A program made the position numbers and the translations under genes. Source: Massilibacteroides sp. (GTDB lineage Bacteria > Bacteroidota > Bacteroidia > Bacteroidales > Tannerellaceae). Taken from it: a stretch of 60,530 nt of DNA. The stretch lies in the NCBI RefSeq assembly GCF_028705895.1, contig NZ_JAQWCQ010000016.1, positions 1-60,530 on the forward strand. The letters run 5' to 3'. The notes under the pieces were generated by a model, which saw only the letters and a program-made list of their open reading frames with translations, was not told the origin of the DNA and searched no databases. This document shows positions 32,418-41,566 of this stretch, in pieces (within the stretch, counting starts at the first letter, position 1; each line of letters begins with the position of its first letter).

Positions 32418-35261
32418 CTATTTATTTTTTAATTCTTCTCGTAAAAAGGGAGCTGTGAAACTTTTCGTTTTTGAAGTAACCATTTCTTCCGGAGTTCCCT
32501 CAAAAAGTATCTCACCACCTTTTCGTCCGCCTTCAGGACCAATATCAATCAGGTAATCCGCACTCTTAATGACATCTAAGTTGTGTTCAATAACAATAAT
32601 CGTATTCCCCTTATCAACTAATTTATTCAGAACACCCAATAGTACACGTATATCCTCAAAATGAAGTCCGGTAGTCGGTTCATCAAGGATATATAAGGTT
32701 TTCCCGGTATCTCGTTTTGCCAGTTCTGTAGCTAATTTTACCCGCTGACTTTCACCTCCCGAAAGCGTAGTAGAAGGTTGACCCAGTTTAATATATCCCA
32801 AGCCTACATCTTGTAAAACCTTGACTTTCGAGAGAATAGAAGGAATATTCTCAAAGAACTCTACCGCCATATTGATCGTCATGTTCAACACATCGGCAAT
32901 AGATTTACCTCTGAAACGAACCTCCAGCGTCTCTCTGTTATATCTTTTCCCCTGACAATCTTCGCATGGAACAAGTACATCCGGAAGGAGATTCATTTCT
33001 ATTGTTTTATATCCATTTCCTTTGCATGTTTCACAACGACCACCGGAAACGTTAAATGAAAAACGTCCGGGTTTATAACCCCGCATTTTGGACTCGGGAA
33101 GTTCCACAAACAGGTTGCGGATATCCGAAAACACACCGGTATAAGTTGCCGGATTGCTTCGCGGAGATCTTCCAATCGGAGATTGATCTACATTGACAAT
33201 TTTATCGATATGTTCTACTCCTTCAATTGATTTATAAGGTAACGGCTCTGCCAATGAATTGTAGAACTGTTTGCTGATGATTGGCTGAAGCGTATGATTA
33301 ATCAGTGTGGACTTGCCACTTCCGGAAACTCCTGTTACACAAATCAAGGTGCCAAGAGGGAATTTTGTCGTAACATTTTTAAGATTATTCCCCGTTGCTC
33401 CGATTATTTTAATGAAAGAGCCATTTCCTTTGCGACGTATCTTGGGGATTTCTATTTTCATTTTCCCATTCAGATAAGCAGAGGTCATCGTATCGGATTT
33501 AAGCATCTCTTCGGGCGTACCTTCAAAAACAACTTCTCCTCCCAGACGACCGGCTTTAGGTCCCATGTCAACAATATAATCCGCATTCAGCATCATATCC
33601 TTATCATGTTCGACAACCACAACCGAATTGCCCGTATCTCGAAGTTCTTTAAGTGAGTCAATCAATCGGACATTATCGCGCTGATGAAGACCGATACTTG
33701 GTTCATCAAGGATATATAATACATTCACTAACTGACTGCCAATCTGGGTTGCCAGACGGATACGCTGACTTTCTCCACCGGATAAAGAGGCTGACGCACG
33801 ATTTAATGCTAAATAATCTAAACCTACATTCAGTAAAAATTTCAGTCTGGAACGTATTTCCTTTAATATTTCAATAGCAATCTGTCGCTGCTTATCATTA
33901 ATACGTTCTTCAATTCCTTCTAACCATTCATAAAGTTCGGAAACATCTATTTTAGATAACTCCGCTATATTCTTCCCGTCAATCCGGTAATTCAGCGCCT
34001 CTTTGTTAAGTCTGTCGCCATTACATTCCGGACAAATCGTTTCTTTGATAAACTGACCAGCCCATTTTTGTGCAGAAGCAGAGGCTTCACTCTCCTGCTG
34101 CATCAAAATATACTTGGCAACGCCTTCATAGCTGATGAAATAATTCGAATTACCGAGCGATTCGTTTTTTATGTGCAACCGTTCATCCGTGCCATTCAGA
34201 ATTTCATCAATAGCTTCTTCGGGAATGTCCTTAATAGGTGTTTTGACCGTTACGCCATGCTTTTCACATATGGCATCGATCTGCCAGAATATCAATGAAT
34301 TCTTATATTTTCCAAGTGCCACGATACCACCATTATAAATACTCAATGATGAATCCGGTACAATCTTTTCCATATCTAAAAGATTCACAATACCCAGTCC
34401 TTTACATTTAGGACAAGCACCGTGTGGCGAATTGAAAGAAAAATTATGGGGTGCAGGCTCACTATAAGATAAGCCGGTCACAGGACACATCAAACGTTTA
34501 CTATAATGCCTCACCTCGTTACTGTCGGCATCTAAGATAAGAATCAGTCCGTCACCCTGCTTCATCGCTACCCGTACACTTTCCTTCAAGCGTTTCTCGT
34601 CAGTAGCCGAAACCACCATCTTATCGATAACCACCTCAATGCTATGCATCTTGTAACGATCTAAGCGCATGCCATGTATGATTTCACGCAGTTCACCGTC
34701 CACACGCACATTCAGAAATCCTTTTTTTCGGGTTTGTTCAAACAATTCTTTATAATGTCCCTTACGATTCCTTACCAAGGGAGCCAATATATATGTTTTC
34801 TTTCCTTTGTAATGATCAAGAATTAAATCCAATATCTGCTCCTCAGTATATTTGACCATCTTCTCTCCACTCAAATAAGAGTATGCCTCCCCTGCCCTTG
34901 CATATAATAAACGCAGGAAATCATAAATTTCGGTAGTTGTCCCCACCGTTGAGCGCGGATTTCTGTTTGTCGTCTTTTGTTCAATAGAAATAACCGGACT
35001 TAACCCCGTTATTTTATCCACATCAGGCCGTTCGATATTACCTAAAAAATTACGTGCATAAGCAGAAAAAGTTTCAATATAACGACGTTGTCCCTCGGCA
35101 AAGATCGTATCAAATGCCAAAGAAGATTTGCCACTACCACTCATTCCCGTTATCACGGAAAGCTTATTGCGGGGAATCTCAACATCGATGTTTTTTAAAT
35201 TATGAACACGAGCGCCCAAAACGGATATCAGGCCTTCTTCTAATACAGTACTATCATTCAT
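32418..35261 (-). CDS. uvrA: UvrABC excinuclease subunit A
   Basis: The damage-recognition ATPase of nucleotide excision repair, 947 residues. Two ABC ATPase halves: Walker A GMSGSGKSSLAFDT near the N-terminus and GVSGSGKSTLINHT in the second half, signature SLSGGESQRIRLATQIG and TLSGGESQRVKLATELA, and Walker B YILDEPSIGLHQRD and YILDEPTTGLHFED. The C-terminal zinc finger is intact (CETCKGNGY ... CEDCQGKRY). The first zinc module reads CPVTGLSYSE ... CPKCKGLG and lacks one Cys of the usual CPxC pair. Start: ATG 35261, because the 35282 alternative is a TTG that lies inside a -7 box. Confidence 0.95.
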   Translation of the reverse strand: MNDSTVLEEGLISVLGARVHNLKNIDVEIPRNKLSVITGMSGSGKSSLAFDTIFAEGQRRYIETFSAYARNFLGNIERPDVDKITGLSPVISIEQKTTNRNPRSTVGTTTEIYDFLRLLYARAGEAYSYLSGEKMVKYTEEQILDLILDHYKGKKTYILAPLVRNRKGHYKELFEQTRKKGFLNVRVDGELREIIHGMRLDRYKMHSIEVVIDKMVVSATDEKRLKESVRVAMKQGDGLILILDADSNEVRHYSKRLMCPVTGLSYSEPAPHNFSFNSPHGACPKCKGLGIVNLLDMEKIVPDSSLSIYNGGIVALGKYKNSLIFWQIDAICEKHGVTVKTPIKDIPEEAIDEILNGTDERLHIKNESLGNSNYFISYEGVAKYILMQQESEASASAQKWAGQFIKETICPECNGDRLNKEALNYRIDGKNIAELSKIDVSELYEWLEGIEERINDKQRQIAIEILKEIRSRLKFLLNVGLDYLALNRASASLSGGESQRIRLATQIGSQLVNVLYILDEPSIGLHQRDNVRLIDSLKELRDTGNSVVVVEHDKDMMLNADYIVDMGPKAGRLGGEVVFEGTPEEMLKSDTMTSAYLNGKMKIEIPKIRRKGNGSFIKIIGATGNNLKNVTTKFPLGTLICVTGVSGSGKSTLINHTLQPIISKQFYNSLAEPLPYKSIEGVEHIDKIVNVDQSPIGRSPRSNPATYTGVFSDIRNLFVELPESKMRGYKPGRFSFNVSGGRCETCKGNGYKTIEMNLLPDVLVPCEDCQGKRYNRETLEVRFRGKSIADVLNMTINMAVEFFENIPSILSKVKVLQDVGLGYIKLGQPSTTLSGGESQRVKLATELAKRDTGKTLYILDEPTTGLHFEDIRVLLGVLNKLVDKGNTIIVIEHNLDVIKSADYLIDIGPEGGRKGGEILFEGTPEEMVTSKTKSFTAPFLREELKNK

Positions 35262-35279
35262 CTTTTTATATGATTGATG

Positions 35280-35287
35280 CAAATATA
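35280..35287 (-). promoter_or_regulatory. Candidate -7 element for uvrA
   Basis: TATATTTG on the minus strand, 18 bp before ATG 35261. It overlaps the TTG at 35282 and so supports the shorter uvrA start. I saw no SOS-type operator nearby. Confidence 0.5.
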
Positions 35288-35427
35288 CACAATATTTCGG
35301 CTCGCTTTTTCAGAAAACAAACAAGATACACCCTCTTCTGTGGAAGGTGTTCTACTACAATGTCACATTGAAATATACGGGCAATTCGAGGCTTGATTTT
35401 CTATAAAAACAGCCCATTTTTTACATG

Positions 35428-35532
35428 TTGAAAATCAAGGAATAAAACCGCCTAAAAATATAAAGGTTATTTTTGGAAAAATAAAGGATATTTTTCCAAT
35501 TATAAAGGTTATATTTTTTTTTCAAATACTAT
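35428..35532. repeat. Dispersed intergenic repeat, copy A (three 21-bp-spaced ATAAAGG units)
   Basis: About 105 bp that align, at roughly 85 percent by eye, with 57419-57524 in the same orientation. The core is ATAAAGGTTAT at 35460, ATAAAGGATAT at 35481 and ATAAAGGTTAT at 35502, exactly 21 bp apart. The 10-bp spacers are TTTTGGAAAA and TTTTCCAATT, so the middle unit can sit in the loop of a 9-bp hairpin (GGAAAAATA/TATTTTTCC). It fills most of the 279-bp gap between the lytic transglycosylase and uvrA genes; no other feature was seen there except the uvrA promoter. Confidence 0.75.
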
Positions 35533-35540
35533 CAATATTT

Positions 35541-36533
35541 TTATTGCTCAAAAACCCAACGCGGATCGTGAACAACAGTATTCGGTGTATTATAAAATAA
35601 GTCCTTTAATTCGGGAATGTCTATATAATAAGTTCTTCCACCTGTTACTAATTTACGATCCCTTAACCAGGTGTTGAAACGTTTTAGATCGGCATAAGTT
35701 ATTCCGTTTTCTTGTGCAAATGAAGCCAGATCCTGGATATCCGAAGAAACTTTTACCTGATTTACTCGGATAGGCTTATACAAATCCTTTGCTTTCAGTA
35801 CAAAGCCATATTTTGAAGGGTTTTCAAAAATTTGTTTTATGGCAATCATCCGATATACATATCTGGAAGTTTCTTCTACTAACCAGAGGTCTAATGCATT
35901 ATCTGCATTTTGCTTCTGGAGTTCACCGGAAATACGCCCCATTCCGGCATTATAAGATGCCGCAACATCTGCCCAACTGCCGTATTTTGCATATGCTTTC
36001 TTTAAATAACTACAGGCAGCCTCTGTTGATTTCTTTACATGTCTGCGTTCATCTACCGTACCCGCAACAACCAGCCCTCCATCCTTTGCCGTACCTTCCA
36101 ATAATTGCCACATACCGACTGCACGCGCCGGCGAAGAAGCCTGAGGATCCAAATGACTTTCGATTACAGCTAAATATTTAAAATCATCGGGGATACCGTT
36201 AGCTTTCAATATTGGTTCGATAACAGGGAAATATCGATTAGCACGTTTGATCAGCAACATCGTAGTAGAATGAAAATACGTAAAACTCGAGAGTTCCCGG
36301 TCAAGTCCTTCATGCATATTGTAACGGGTAATATCTATATTTTCACCACAGAATAAAACGGAGGTCGGTATTTCAGGATTCAGTGTGACTGCCTGATGAA
36401 TATCCTTTCCATCCGGACCTACGCTTTTACTGTTTATTTTACCTGAATCATCTGATCCCAAAGAAATACATGCCGAAAGACAAATAAAAGCTCCGGCTAA
36501 ATAACTAATCTTTTGTTTACTCAATAATTTCAT
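35541..36533 (-). CDS. Membrane-bound lytic transglycosylase (SLT family) lipoprotein
   Basis: A peptidoglycan-cleaving enzyme of about 330 residues. Starting at ATG 36533 gives a lipoprotein signal ending LSAC (Cys22); the longer frame to 36593 would put 20 cytoplasmic-looking residues in front of it. The SLT domain spans about 120-260: catalytic Glu in YLAVIESHLDPQASSP, then ARAVGMWQLLEGTAKDGG, and AASYNAGMGRI. A C-terminal stretch (VKVSSDIQDLASFAQENGIT) resembles a LysM-like motif, as in MltD. The start overlaps the T9SS-CTD gene by 17 bp, so both are likely in one operon of cell-envelope genes. Confidence 0.88.
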   Translation of the reverse strand: MKLLSKQKISYLAGAFICLSACISLGSDDSGKINSKSVGPDGKDIHQAVTLNPEIPTSVLFCGENIDITRYNMHEGLDRELSSFTYFHSTTMLLIKRANRYFPVIEPILKANGIPDDFKYLAVIESHLDPQASSPARAVGMWQLLEGTAKDGGLVVAGTVDERRHVKKSTEAACSYLKKAYAKYGSWADVAASYNAGMGRISGELQKQNADNALDLWLVEETSRYVYRMIAIKQIFENPSKYGFVLKAKDLYKPIRVNQVKVSSDIQDLASFAQENGITYADLKRFNTWLRDRKLVTGGRTYYIDIPELKDLFYNTPNTVVHDPRWVFEQ

Positions 36534-37854
36534 CTCTTTCTGTTTTAGATCGTAAAATACTGATACTTCCCGTCTTTTTATGGGTTTTACCATCCGATCC
36601 TTTGGCCTCTAATACATAGAAATACACTCCGGGAGCAACATACTTTCCTCCCTTTTTTCCATCCCAACCCAAATCCGGGTTTGTCCAATGGAATATTTCA
36701 TTTCCCCAACGATTAAATATCCATCCTTTAAAAGAAACGATAGACTCGTAGGTAATTTTAAATTCATCGTTTATACCGGGAGAAGCTCCGGGAGAAAACA
36801 CATTCGGGGCATCCCAGAAAAATTTACTTATTTCAAAGTCATAACTGTAATCCGTGTTTACACAGCTTCCGGTACGATCTAATACCGTTAATTCAGCTTT
36901 GTATTTTCCTTCCTTTTCAAAAGTATAGTCAAATTCACTTCCCCGAAAGTTTACAGTGAATTGAGCCGAATCTTCTACCAAGTATATTTTCCATGTAAAG
37001 TTGTTCGCTACGGGTTCATTGGCATAAGCCGTAAACCGTATATTTAGAGGGGCTGAGAAAACCCCATCATCAGAAGACTTAGCAACTCTGTCGTCTTCCA
37101 TAATCAAAGTAGTATCTGCTTTTACTAACAGAGCTACTGCTGTATATAGGTCTGAAGAAACAGATTGTTCTACGCCAAAATGACGGGCAAATAAATCTCC
37201 GCTTAGTGTAAAATTGGTATCTGTGTAAGGTGTATTATTCAAAAATTTATCAAAGGGATTTCCCTGAATTGTATCTGTCTGGGGGATAGAATTGAGAAAA
37301 TAAGAATCTTCCGCCCATTCTAAAGTAGTATATTTCAGTTCGAATTTACGGTCTAATACTGTTTGATTTCCCATCGGTGTAAAATAATGAAGCAAAGCGA
37401 TATTGCCTTCTCCTTCTAATTTTACACCACTGCAACCGCTAAGTTTTTCGGAGACCTGGAAATTAGTCAATTCAACCTGATATTTGCTATAATCTATAAT
37501 CCAGATGTATTTTGTAAAACCTGTCGATTCCTTAACAAAATACCCATATCCCTCTTCTACATTTCTCAAAACGGAAGTTGTTCCATTTTGTTCGGCTGTT
37601 ATTGGCTCTGCATCCAGCGCTTTTGTTTTGTAGCGAAACCATTGGTGGGAAGTGGATGCGGAAGTATAACTAATCTCTACCCCCGACATGCCGTAAACTA
37701 AATAAACATCAATATCATTATTGGTGTTTTGTTCTGCTAATAACGGAATGCCAGTTCCTCCTGTTACCGTATATTGGGCACATACATTAAGCGAAACCAG
37801 TAATAAAATGATTAAAAAACCTATACTTATTAATCTTTTTTTAAACATATTCAA
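36517..37854 (-). CDS. Secreted protein with type IX secretion C-terminal domain (CHU_C/type B)
   Basis: A 445-residue exported protein (signal LISIGFLIILLLVSLNVCAQ). The middle, about 250-345, has a PKD-like immunoglobulin segment (NNFTWKIYLVEDSAQFTVNF). The last 90 residues are the gliding-motility-associated CTD: WDAPNVFSPGASPGINDEF, FKGWIFNRWGNEIFHWTN, GWDGKKGGKYVAPGVYFYVL and TGSISILR. Type B CTDs direct export through the T9SS (Por) machinery to the surface. It is divergent from a LysM gene followed by a PorT-like barrel gene, fitting an envelope/T9SS theme. Its own activity is unknown. Confidence 0.85.
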   Translation of the reverse strand: MNMFKKRLISIGFLIILLLVSLNVCAQYTVTGGTGIPLLAEQNTNNDIDVYLVYGMSGVEISYTSASTSHQWFRYKTKALDAEPITAEQNGTTSVLRNVEEGYGYFVKESTGFTKYIWIIDYSKYQVELTNFQVSEKLSGCSGVKLEGEGNIALLHYFTPMGNQTVLDRKFELKYTTLEWAEDSYFLNSIPQTDTIQGNPFDKFLNNTPYTDTNFTLSGDLFARHFGVEQSVSSDLYTAVALLVKADTTLIMEDDRVAKSSDDGVFSAPLNIRFTAYANEPVANNFTWKIYLVEDSAQFTVNFRGSEFDYTFEKEGKYKAELTVLDRTGSCVNTDYSYDFEISKFFWDAPNVFSPGASPGINDEFKITYESIVSFKGWIFNRWGNEIFHWTNPDLGWDGKKGGKYVAPGVYFYVLEAKGSDGKTHKKTGSISILRSKTERDEIIE

Positions 37855-37900
37855 GCCCTGTAATTAGTTTCCAAAATTAGTATTTTATACGGACTTACAC

Positions 37901-37908
37901 TATCTTTG
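37901..37908 (+). promoter_or_regulatory. Candidate -7 element for the LysM/barrel operon
   Basis: TATCTTTG, 21 bp before the start at 37930, in a 75-bp divergent gap. Confidence 0.45.
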
Positions 37909-37929
37909 CCCTAAATATCCTATCAGAAC

Positions 37930-39726
37930 ATGAACAAGACACGTATAATTATACTACTGTTTTTATTAAGTTTATCTTTACTTTCCGGCTATTCGCAGCA
38001 GAACAACACGGTCATTACTAATAACGTTGCGGGTAGTAATATATTTCATCATACAATCGAGCGAGGACAGACGGTTTATTCCATAGCAACGATGTATGGA
38101 GTAAGTGAAAAAGATATTTACAGACTTAACCCGGGCAGCGAAGAGTCTATCAAAGCCGGAGCGATCCTGATCATTCCGCAAAAAGGCACTTCTTCAGATA
38201 CCGGAGAAGCAAGTGATGCATATACCTACCATACAATCCAACCTAAAGAAACATTATATTCTTTAACGTTGAAATATAATATACCGGCTACGCGAATAGT
38301 GGATGCTAATCCCGGATTGTCTGTTGAAACGTTTACAATAGGAAAAACAATCCGAATTCCGGCAACAAATATTGATGACCTGCCGACAACAGAAATAAAG
38401 ACTGTTACGAAAGAAATTGAATATCGCGTGAAACGTCGTGAAACAATGTATAGTATTTGCAGACGTTTTAATGTTTCAAGTTCTGAATTGATTAAAAGAA
38501 ATCCGGAACTTAAAAACGGGATGAAAACAGGTATGACAATTAAAATCCCTATTCAGGCTGAGGAAACAGTAACTACGACGGTAGAACAACTTCAGGAAAG
38601 AGATGTAAACGCATTGTTGAGTACACCTAAAGAGATAGATAAGGTAAACGTTTTGAAGGTAGCTGTTCTTCTGCCTTTTATGGCTGACGGGAATGCCGGA
38701 TCTGATGCAGCTCTTCGTACGCTGGAGTACTATGAAGGTTTTCTGCTTGCAATCGACAGTCTTAAAAACCAGGGAATATCTGTTTCTCTTTCGGTCTATG
38801 ATATCGGGGAAGGAACGAAGAAGACAAAAGATGTTCTTAAGAATAAAGAGCTCAAAGAGGCAAACCTGATTCTTGGAGGTGTCCAGAATGATCAGATAAA
38901 ATTAATTGCAGATTTTGCAAAAAAACAGGAGATAAAATATGTCATACCTTTCACCTCACGCAATGATGATGTATTATCGAACAATTACGTTTTTCAGGTG
39001 AATACTCCTCATTCTTATTTATATGCAAAAGCTGCTCAGGCGGGTTGTCGTCTGTTTGGAGAGTATAATATTATTCTTATAAACACGAATGATTCAAAAA
39101 ACAAGACTGATTATATCAAAGCGCTTAAAACAGAGATGGAATTACGGAATCTGACTTATACTGATTATAATTTAAAGTCGGAAACGTTTAGCGATGATCT
39201 TCTGACTTTATTAGACAGCACTAAACGTAATGTCGTAATTCCTTATTCGGGTACATTGGAGGCCTTGAATAAAATCCGAATACCACTAAAAAGTATATCT
39301 GAATCCAATCCCGAATACGGATTAACATTGTATGGTTATCCTGAATGGCAGACTTATATGCGTGAATGCTTAGATGATTTCTTTGCGCTGAACACTTATA
39401 TTTATTCTAACTTTTACGTAGATAATATATCTAAGGAGGCACGCGATTTCCATTTAAAATACAGAACATGGTTCTCTAAATCTCTTTTTAATTCGTATCC
39501 TAAATATGGTATATTGGGATTTGATACGGCAATGTATTTCTTGACTTCATTATATAAGAACGGAACTAATTTTGAAGATAATCCTTCAAAAATCAATTAT
39601 AATGGAATTCAGACAAGTTTTGACCTGCACCGTGTAAACAACTGGGGAGGTTTTGTTAATACACATTTGTTTTTAGTGCATTATCGAAGCGATTTCACTA
39701 TAACCCGTGAAGATGTAAACTTATGA
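37930..39726 (+). CDS. LysM protein with periplasmic-binding-like domain
   Basis: A 598-residue exported protein (signal ending LLSGYSQQ). Three LysM peptidoglycan-binding modules follow: HTIERGQTVYSIATMYGVSE (about 42-85), HTIQPKETLYSLTLKYNIPA (about 100-142) and YRVKRRETMYSICRRFNVSS (about 160-203). The C-terminal 360 residues resemble a type 1 periplasmic-binding (Leu/Ile/Val receptor-like) fold: VAVLLPFMADGNAGSDAALR, YEGFLLAIDSL and KYVIPFTSRNDD. This combination is common in Bacteroidetes and is presumed to anchor to the cell wall. Its stop overlaps the next gene by 4 bp (ATGA). Ligand unknown. Confidence 0.88.
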   Translation: MNKTRIIILLFLLSLSLLSGYSQQNNTVITNNVAGSNIFHHTIERGQTVYSIATMYGVSEKDIYRLNPGSEESIKAGAILIIPQKGTSSDTGEASDAYTYHTIQPKETLYSLTLKYNIPATRIVDANPGLSVETFTIGKTIRIPATNIDDLPTTEIKTVTKEIEYRVKRRETMYSICRRFNVSSSELIKRNPELKNGMKTGMTIKIPIQAEETVTTTVEQLQERDVNALLSTPKEIDKVNVLKVAVLLPFMADGNAGSDAALRTLEYYEGFLLAIDSLKNQGISVSLSVYDIGEGTKKTKDVLKNKELKEANLILGGVQNDQIKLIADFAKKQEIKYVIPFTSRNDDVLSNNYVFQVNTPHSYLYAKAAQAGCRLFGEYNIILINTNDSKNKTDYIKALKTEMELRNLTYTDYNLKSETFSDDLLTLLDSTKRNVVIPYSGTLEALNKIRIPLKSISESNPEYGLTLYGYPEWQTYMRECLDDFFALNTYIYSNFYVDNISKEARDFHLKYRTWFSKSLFNSYPKYGILGFDTAMYFLTSLYKNGTNFEDNPSKINYNGIQTSFDLHRVNNWGGFVNTHLFLVHYRSDFTITREDVNL

Positions 39727-40388
39727 AGAAGATAATTATACTTACCCTATTGGGGTTCTTGAGTATTTCTATTGTCAAAGCTCAGAACACATTCAATCAG
39801 GAGTTTTTTGTTGGGGCATCTTTTGGAACTAATTTTTCGTCTGTTTCTTTTGCTCCGAAAGTGAAGACTAAACAACTAATGGGTTATATGGGCGGTGCTA
39901 TCGTTCGTTGGAACACCGAGAATCACATCGGTTTACAGGCTGAACTTAATTATAGTCAAAATGGTTGGGATGAGGATTTTTCAGAGTCATCTAATCCAAA
40001 CTATAAATATTCAAGAACAATTAATTATCTGGAACTTCCATTCCTCACGCACATCTTTTTTGGAGGCAAAAAAGCTCGTTTTTTTATTAATCTCGGACCA
40101 AAGATCGGCTATATGCTTAGCGAAAGTACTTCGCAAAACATAAATGGAGCAGAAATCAGCGATCGTGTGACAGAACAACACAATATGGCTGTTGAGAAAA
40201 AATTTGCATGGGGTTTATGCGGCGGTCCGGGTTTTGAACTTAGAACAGGAATAGGATTGTTTAGTCTTGAAGGACGTTATTCCTATGCACTTGGTGATAT
40301 ATATGGTAGCCGGAAAGAGGATTATTTTCCAAAATCTTCGAGTCAGGTTCTTAGCGTAAAGCTTTCTTATATGATTCCCCTTTTTTGA
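39723..40388 (+). CDS. PorT-like outer-membrane beta-barrel protein
   Basis: A 221-residue outer-membrane protein with signal peptide (ILTLLGFLSISIVKAQ). The barrel pattern is clear: FFVGASFGTNFSSVSF, GLQAELNYSQNGWDEDF, YLELPFLTHIFF, FFINLGPKIGYML, EGRYSYALGDIYG and a terminal strand ending in LF. It fits the OMP_b-brl_2/PorT-like family; PorT is a T9SS component, but many family members are not, so a T9SS role is only suggested by the nearby CTD protein. Translationally coupled to the LysM gene. A perfect-stem terminator follows. Confidence 0.82.
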   Translation: MKKIIILTLLGFLSISIVKAQNTFNQEFFVGASFGTNFSSVSFAPKVKTKQLMGYMGGAIVRWNTENHIGLQAELNYSQNGWDEDFSESSNPNYKYSRTINYLELPFLTHIFFGGKKARFFINLGPKIGYMLSESTSQNINGAEISDRVTEQHNMAVEKKFAWGLCGGPGFELRTGIGLFSLEGRYSYALGDIYGSRKEDYFPKSSSQVLSVKLSYMIPLF

Positions 40389-40390
40389 GA

Positions 40391-40440
40391 ATTTAAAAAT
40401 CACTGCGATATTTATAAAAGTATCGCAGTGATTTTTAAAT
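40391..40440. terminator. Bidirectional terminator, perfect 20-bp stem
   Basis: Arms 40391-40410 and 40421-40440 are exact inverse complements, with core CACTGCGATA/TATCGCAGTG and A/T runs on both flanks. It separates the barrel gene on the plus strand from ilvE on the minus strand. Confidence 0.9.
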
Positions 40441-40461
40441 TATATCAGATCATTAGTCTGA

Positions 40462-41481
40462 TTATTCAATAATTGAAACCCAATTATGTACATCCGGTTC
40501 ATCTCCGTATTGGATACCTCTGAGTTTGTTGTATAAACGTTCACAAACTTGTCCGGGCTTTCCATCTTTAGAGTAAACATAGGATTTGTTCTCATCCAAA
40601 TCATCAATACGTGAAATTGGAGCAATAACAGCTGCAGTTCCACATTCAGCTGCTTCGTCGAAAGTTGCCAGTTCTTCAATAGGAACCGGACGGCGTTCTA
40701 CCGTTAAGCCCATATCCTGAGCAAGTTGAATCAAGCTTTTATTCGTAATTGATGGTAATATGGAATGAGAAGCAGGAGTTATGTAATTGTTGCCACGAAT
40801 ACCGAAGAAGTTAGCCGGACCACATTCATCTATATATTTCTTTTCTCTTGGATCAAGATAGAGTACAGCAGCATAACCTCCTTTATGCGCTTTTTCGCCG
40901 GCTACCATACTTGCAGCATAATTACCGCCTACTTTTATAGTTCCGGTTCCATGCGGCGCAGCACGATCATAATCTCTCATGATACATACAGGTGCCGGTT
41001 TAAATCCTCCTTTAAAATATGGTCCTACAGGAGTTACAAAAACAAGAAACAGATATTCATCGGCCGGTTTTACTCCGACTTGCGCTCCGATTCCGATTAA
41101 AAGCGGACGAATATACAAGGAAGAACCACTCTCATAGGGAGGAATAAAACGTTCATTCAATTTTACAACCTTCCGTACTGCTTCTTCAAATTTCTCGACA
41201 GGAAATTCGGCCATCATAATTCCGCGACTGGAAGCCTGCATGCGTTTCGCATTTTCATCCATACGGAACACGCGGGTTTTTCCATCTTTTCCTCTGAAAG
41301 CCTTTAATCCCTCAAAAGCTTCCTGTCCGTAATGGAGGCATGTAGCTGCCATATGGATATTGATTATATCGGAAGATGAAACTTCCAATTCACCCCATTT
41401 ACCATCACGAAAATAACACCGTACATTATAGTCAGTCTTCATATATCCGAATGACAGATCAGACCAGTTAACATTTTCCAT
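40462..41481 (-). CDS. ilvE: Branched-chain amino acid aminotransferase
   Basis: A PLP enzyme (fold type IV) of 339 residues that catalyses the last step of Leu, Ile and Val synthesis, with glutamate as amino donor. Motifs: LHYGQEAFEGLKAFRGKDG, FRMDENAKRM, YIRPLLIGIGAQVGV, IKVGGNYAASM, and DPREKKYIDECGPANFFGI with the PLP Lys in this region, then GTAAVIAPI. Length is normal. Single gene with its own promoter, divergent from metF. The pair shares an 85-bp gap with two opposed -7 boxes. Confidence 0.93.
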   Translation of the reverse strand: MENVNWSDLSFGYMKTDYNVRCYFRDGKWGELEVSSSDIINIHMAATCLHYGQEAFEGLKAFRGKDGKTRVFRMDENAKRMQASSRGIMMAEFPVEKFEEAVRKVVKLNERFIPPYESGSSLYIRPLLIGIGAQVGVKPADEYLFLVFVTPVGPYFKGGFKPAPVCIMRDYDRAAPHGTGTIKVGGNYAASMVAGEKAHKGGYAAVLYLDPREKKYIDECGPANFFGIRGNNYITPASHSILPSITNKSLIQLAQDMGLTVERRPVPIEELATFDEAAECGTAAVIAPISRIDDLDENKSYVYSKDGKPGQVCERLYNKLRGIQYGDEPDVHNWVSIIE

Positions 41482-41509
41482 ATCTCATCGTTCTATGATT
41501 TAACAATTA

Positions 41510-41517
41510 CAAAAGTA
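41510..41517 (-). promoter_or_regulatory. Candidate -7 element for ilvE
   Basis: TACTTTTG on the minus strand, 28 bp before ATG 41481. It lies 22 bp from the opposed metF box. Confidence 0.5.
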
Positions 41518-41539
41518 AGCTATTTAGAAGTATAATCGT

Positions 41540-41547
41540 TACATTTG
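41540..41547 (+). promoter_or_regulatory. Candidate -7 element for metF
   Basis: TACATTTG on the plus strand, 19 bp before ATG 41567. Confidence 0.5.
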
Positions 41548-41566
41548 CCTGAAAATTTATAGTAAT

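Noticed and set aside
35460-35512. CRISPR-like array
   Set aside because: Units of 11 bp with 10-bp spacers, only two or three units and no cas genes; far too short for CRISPR.
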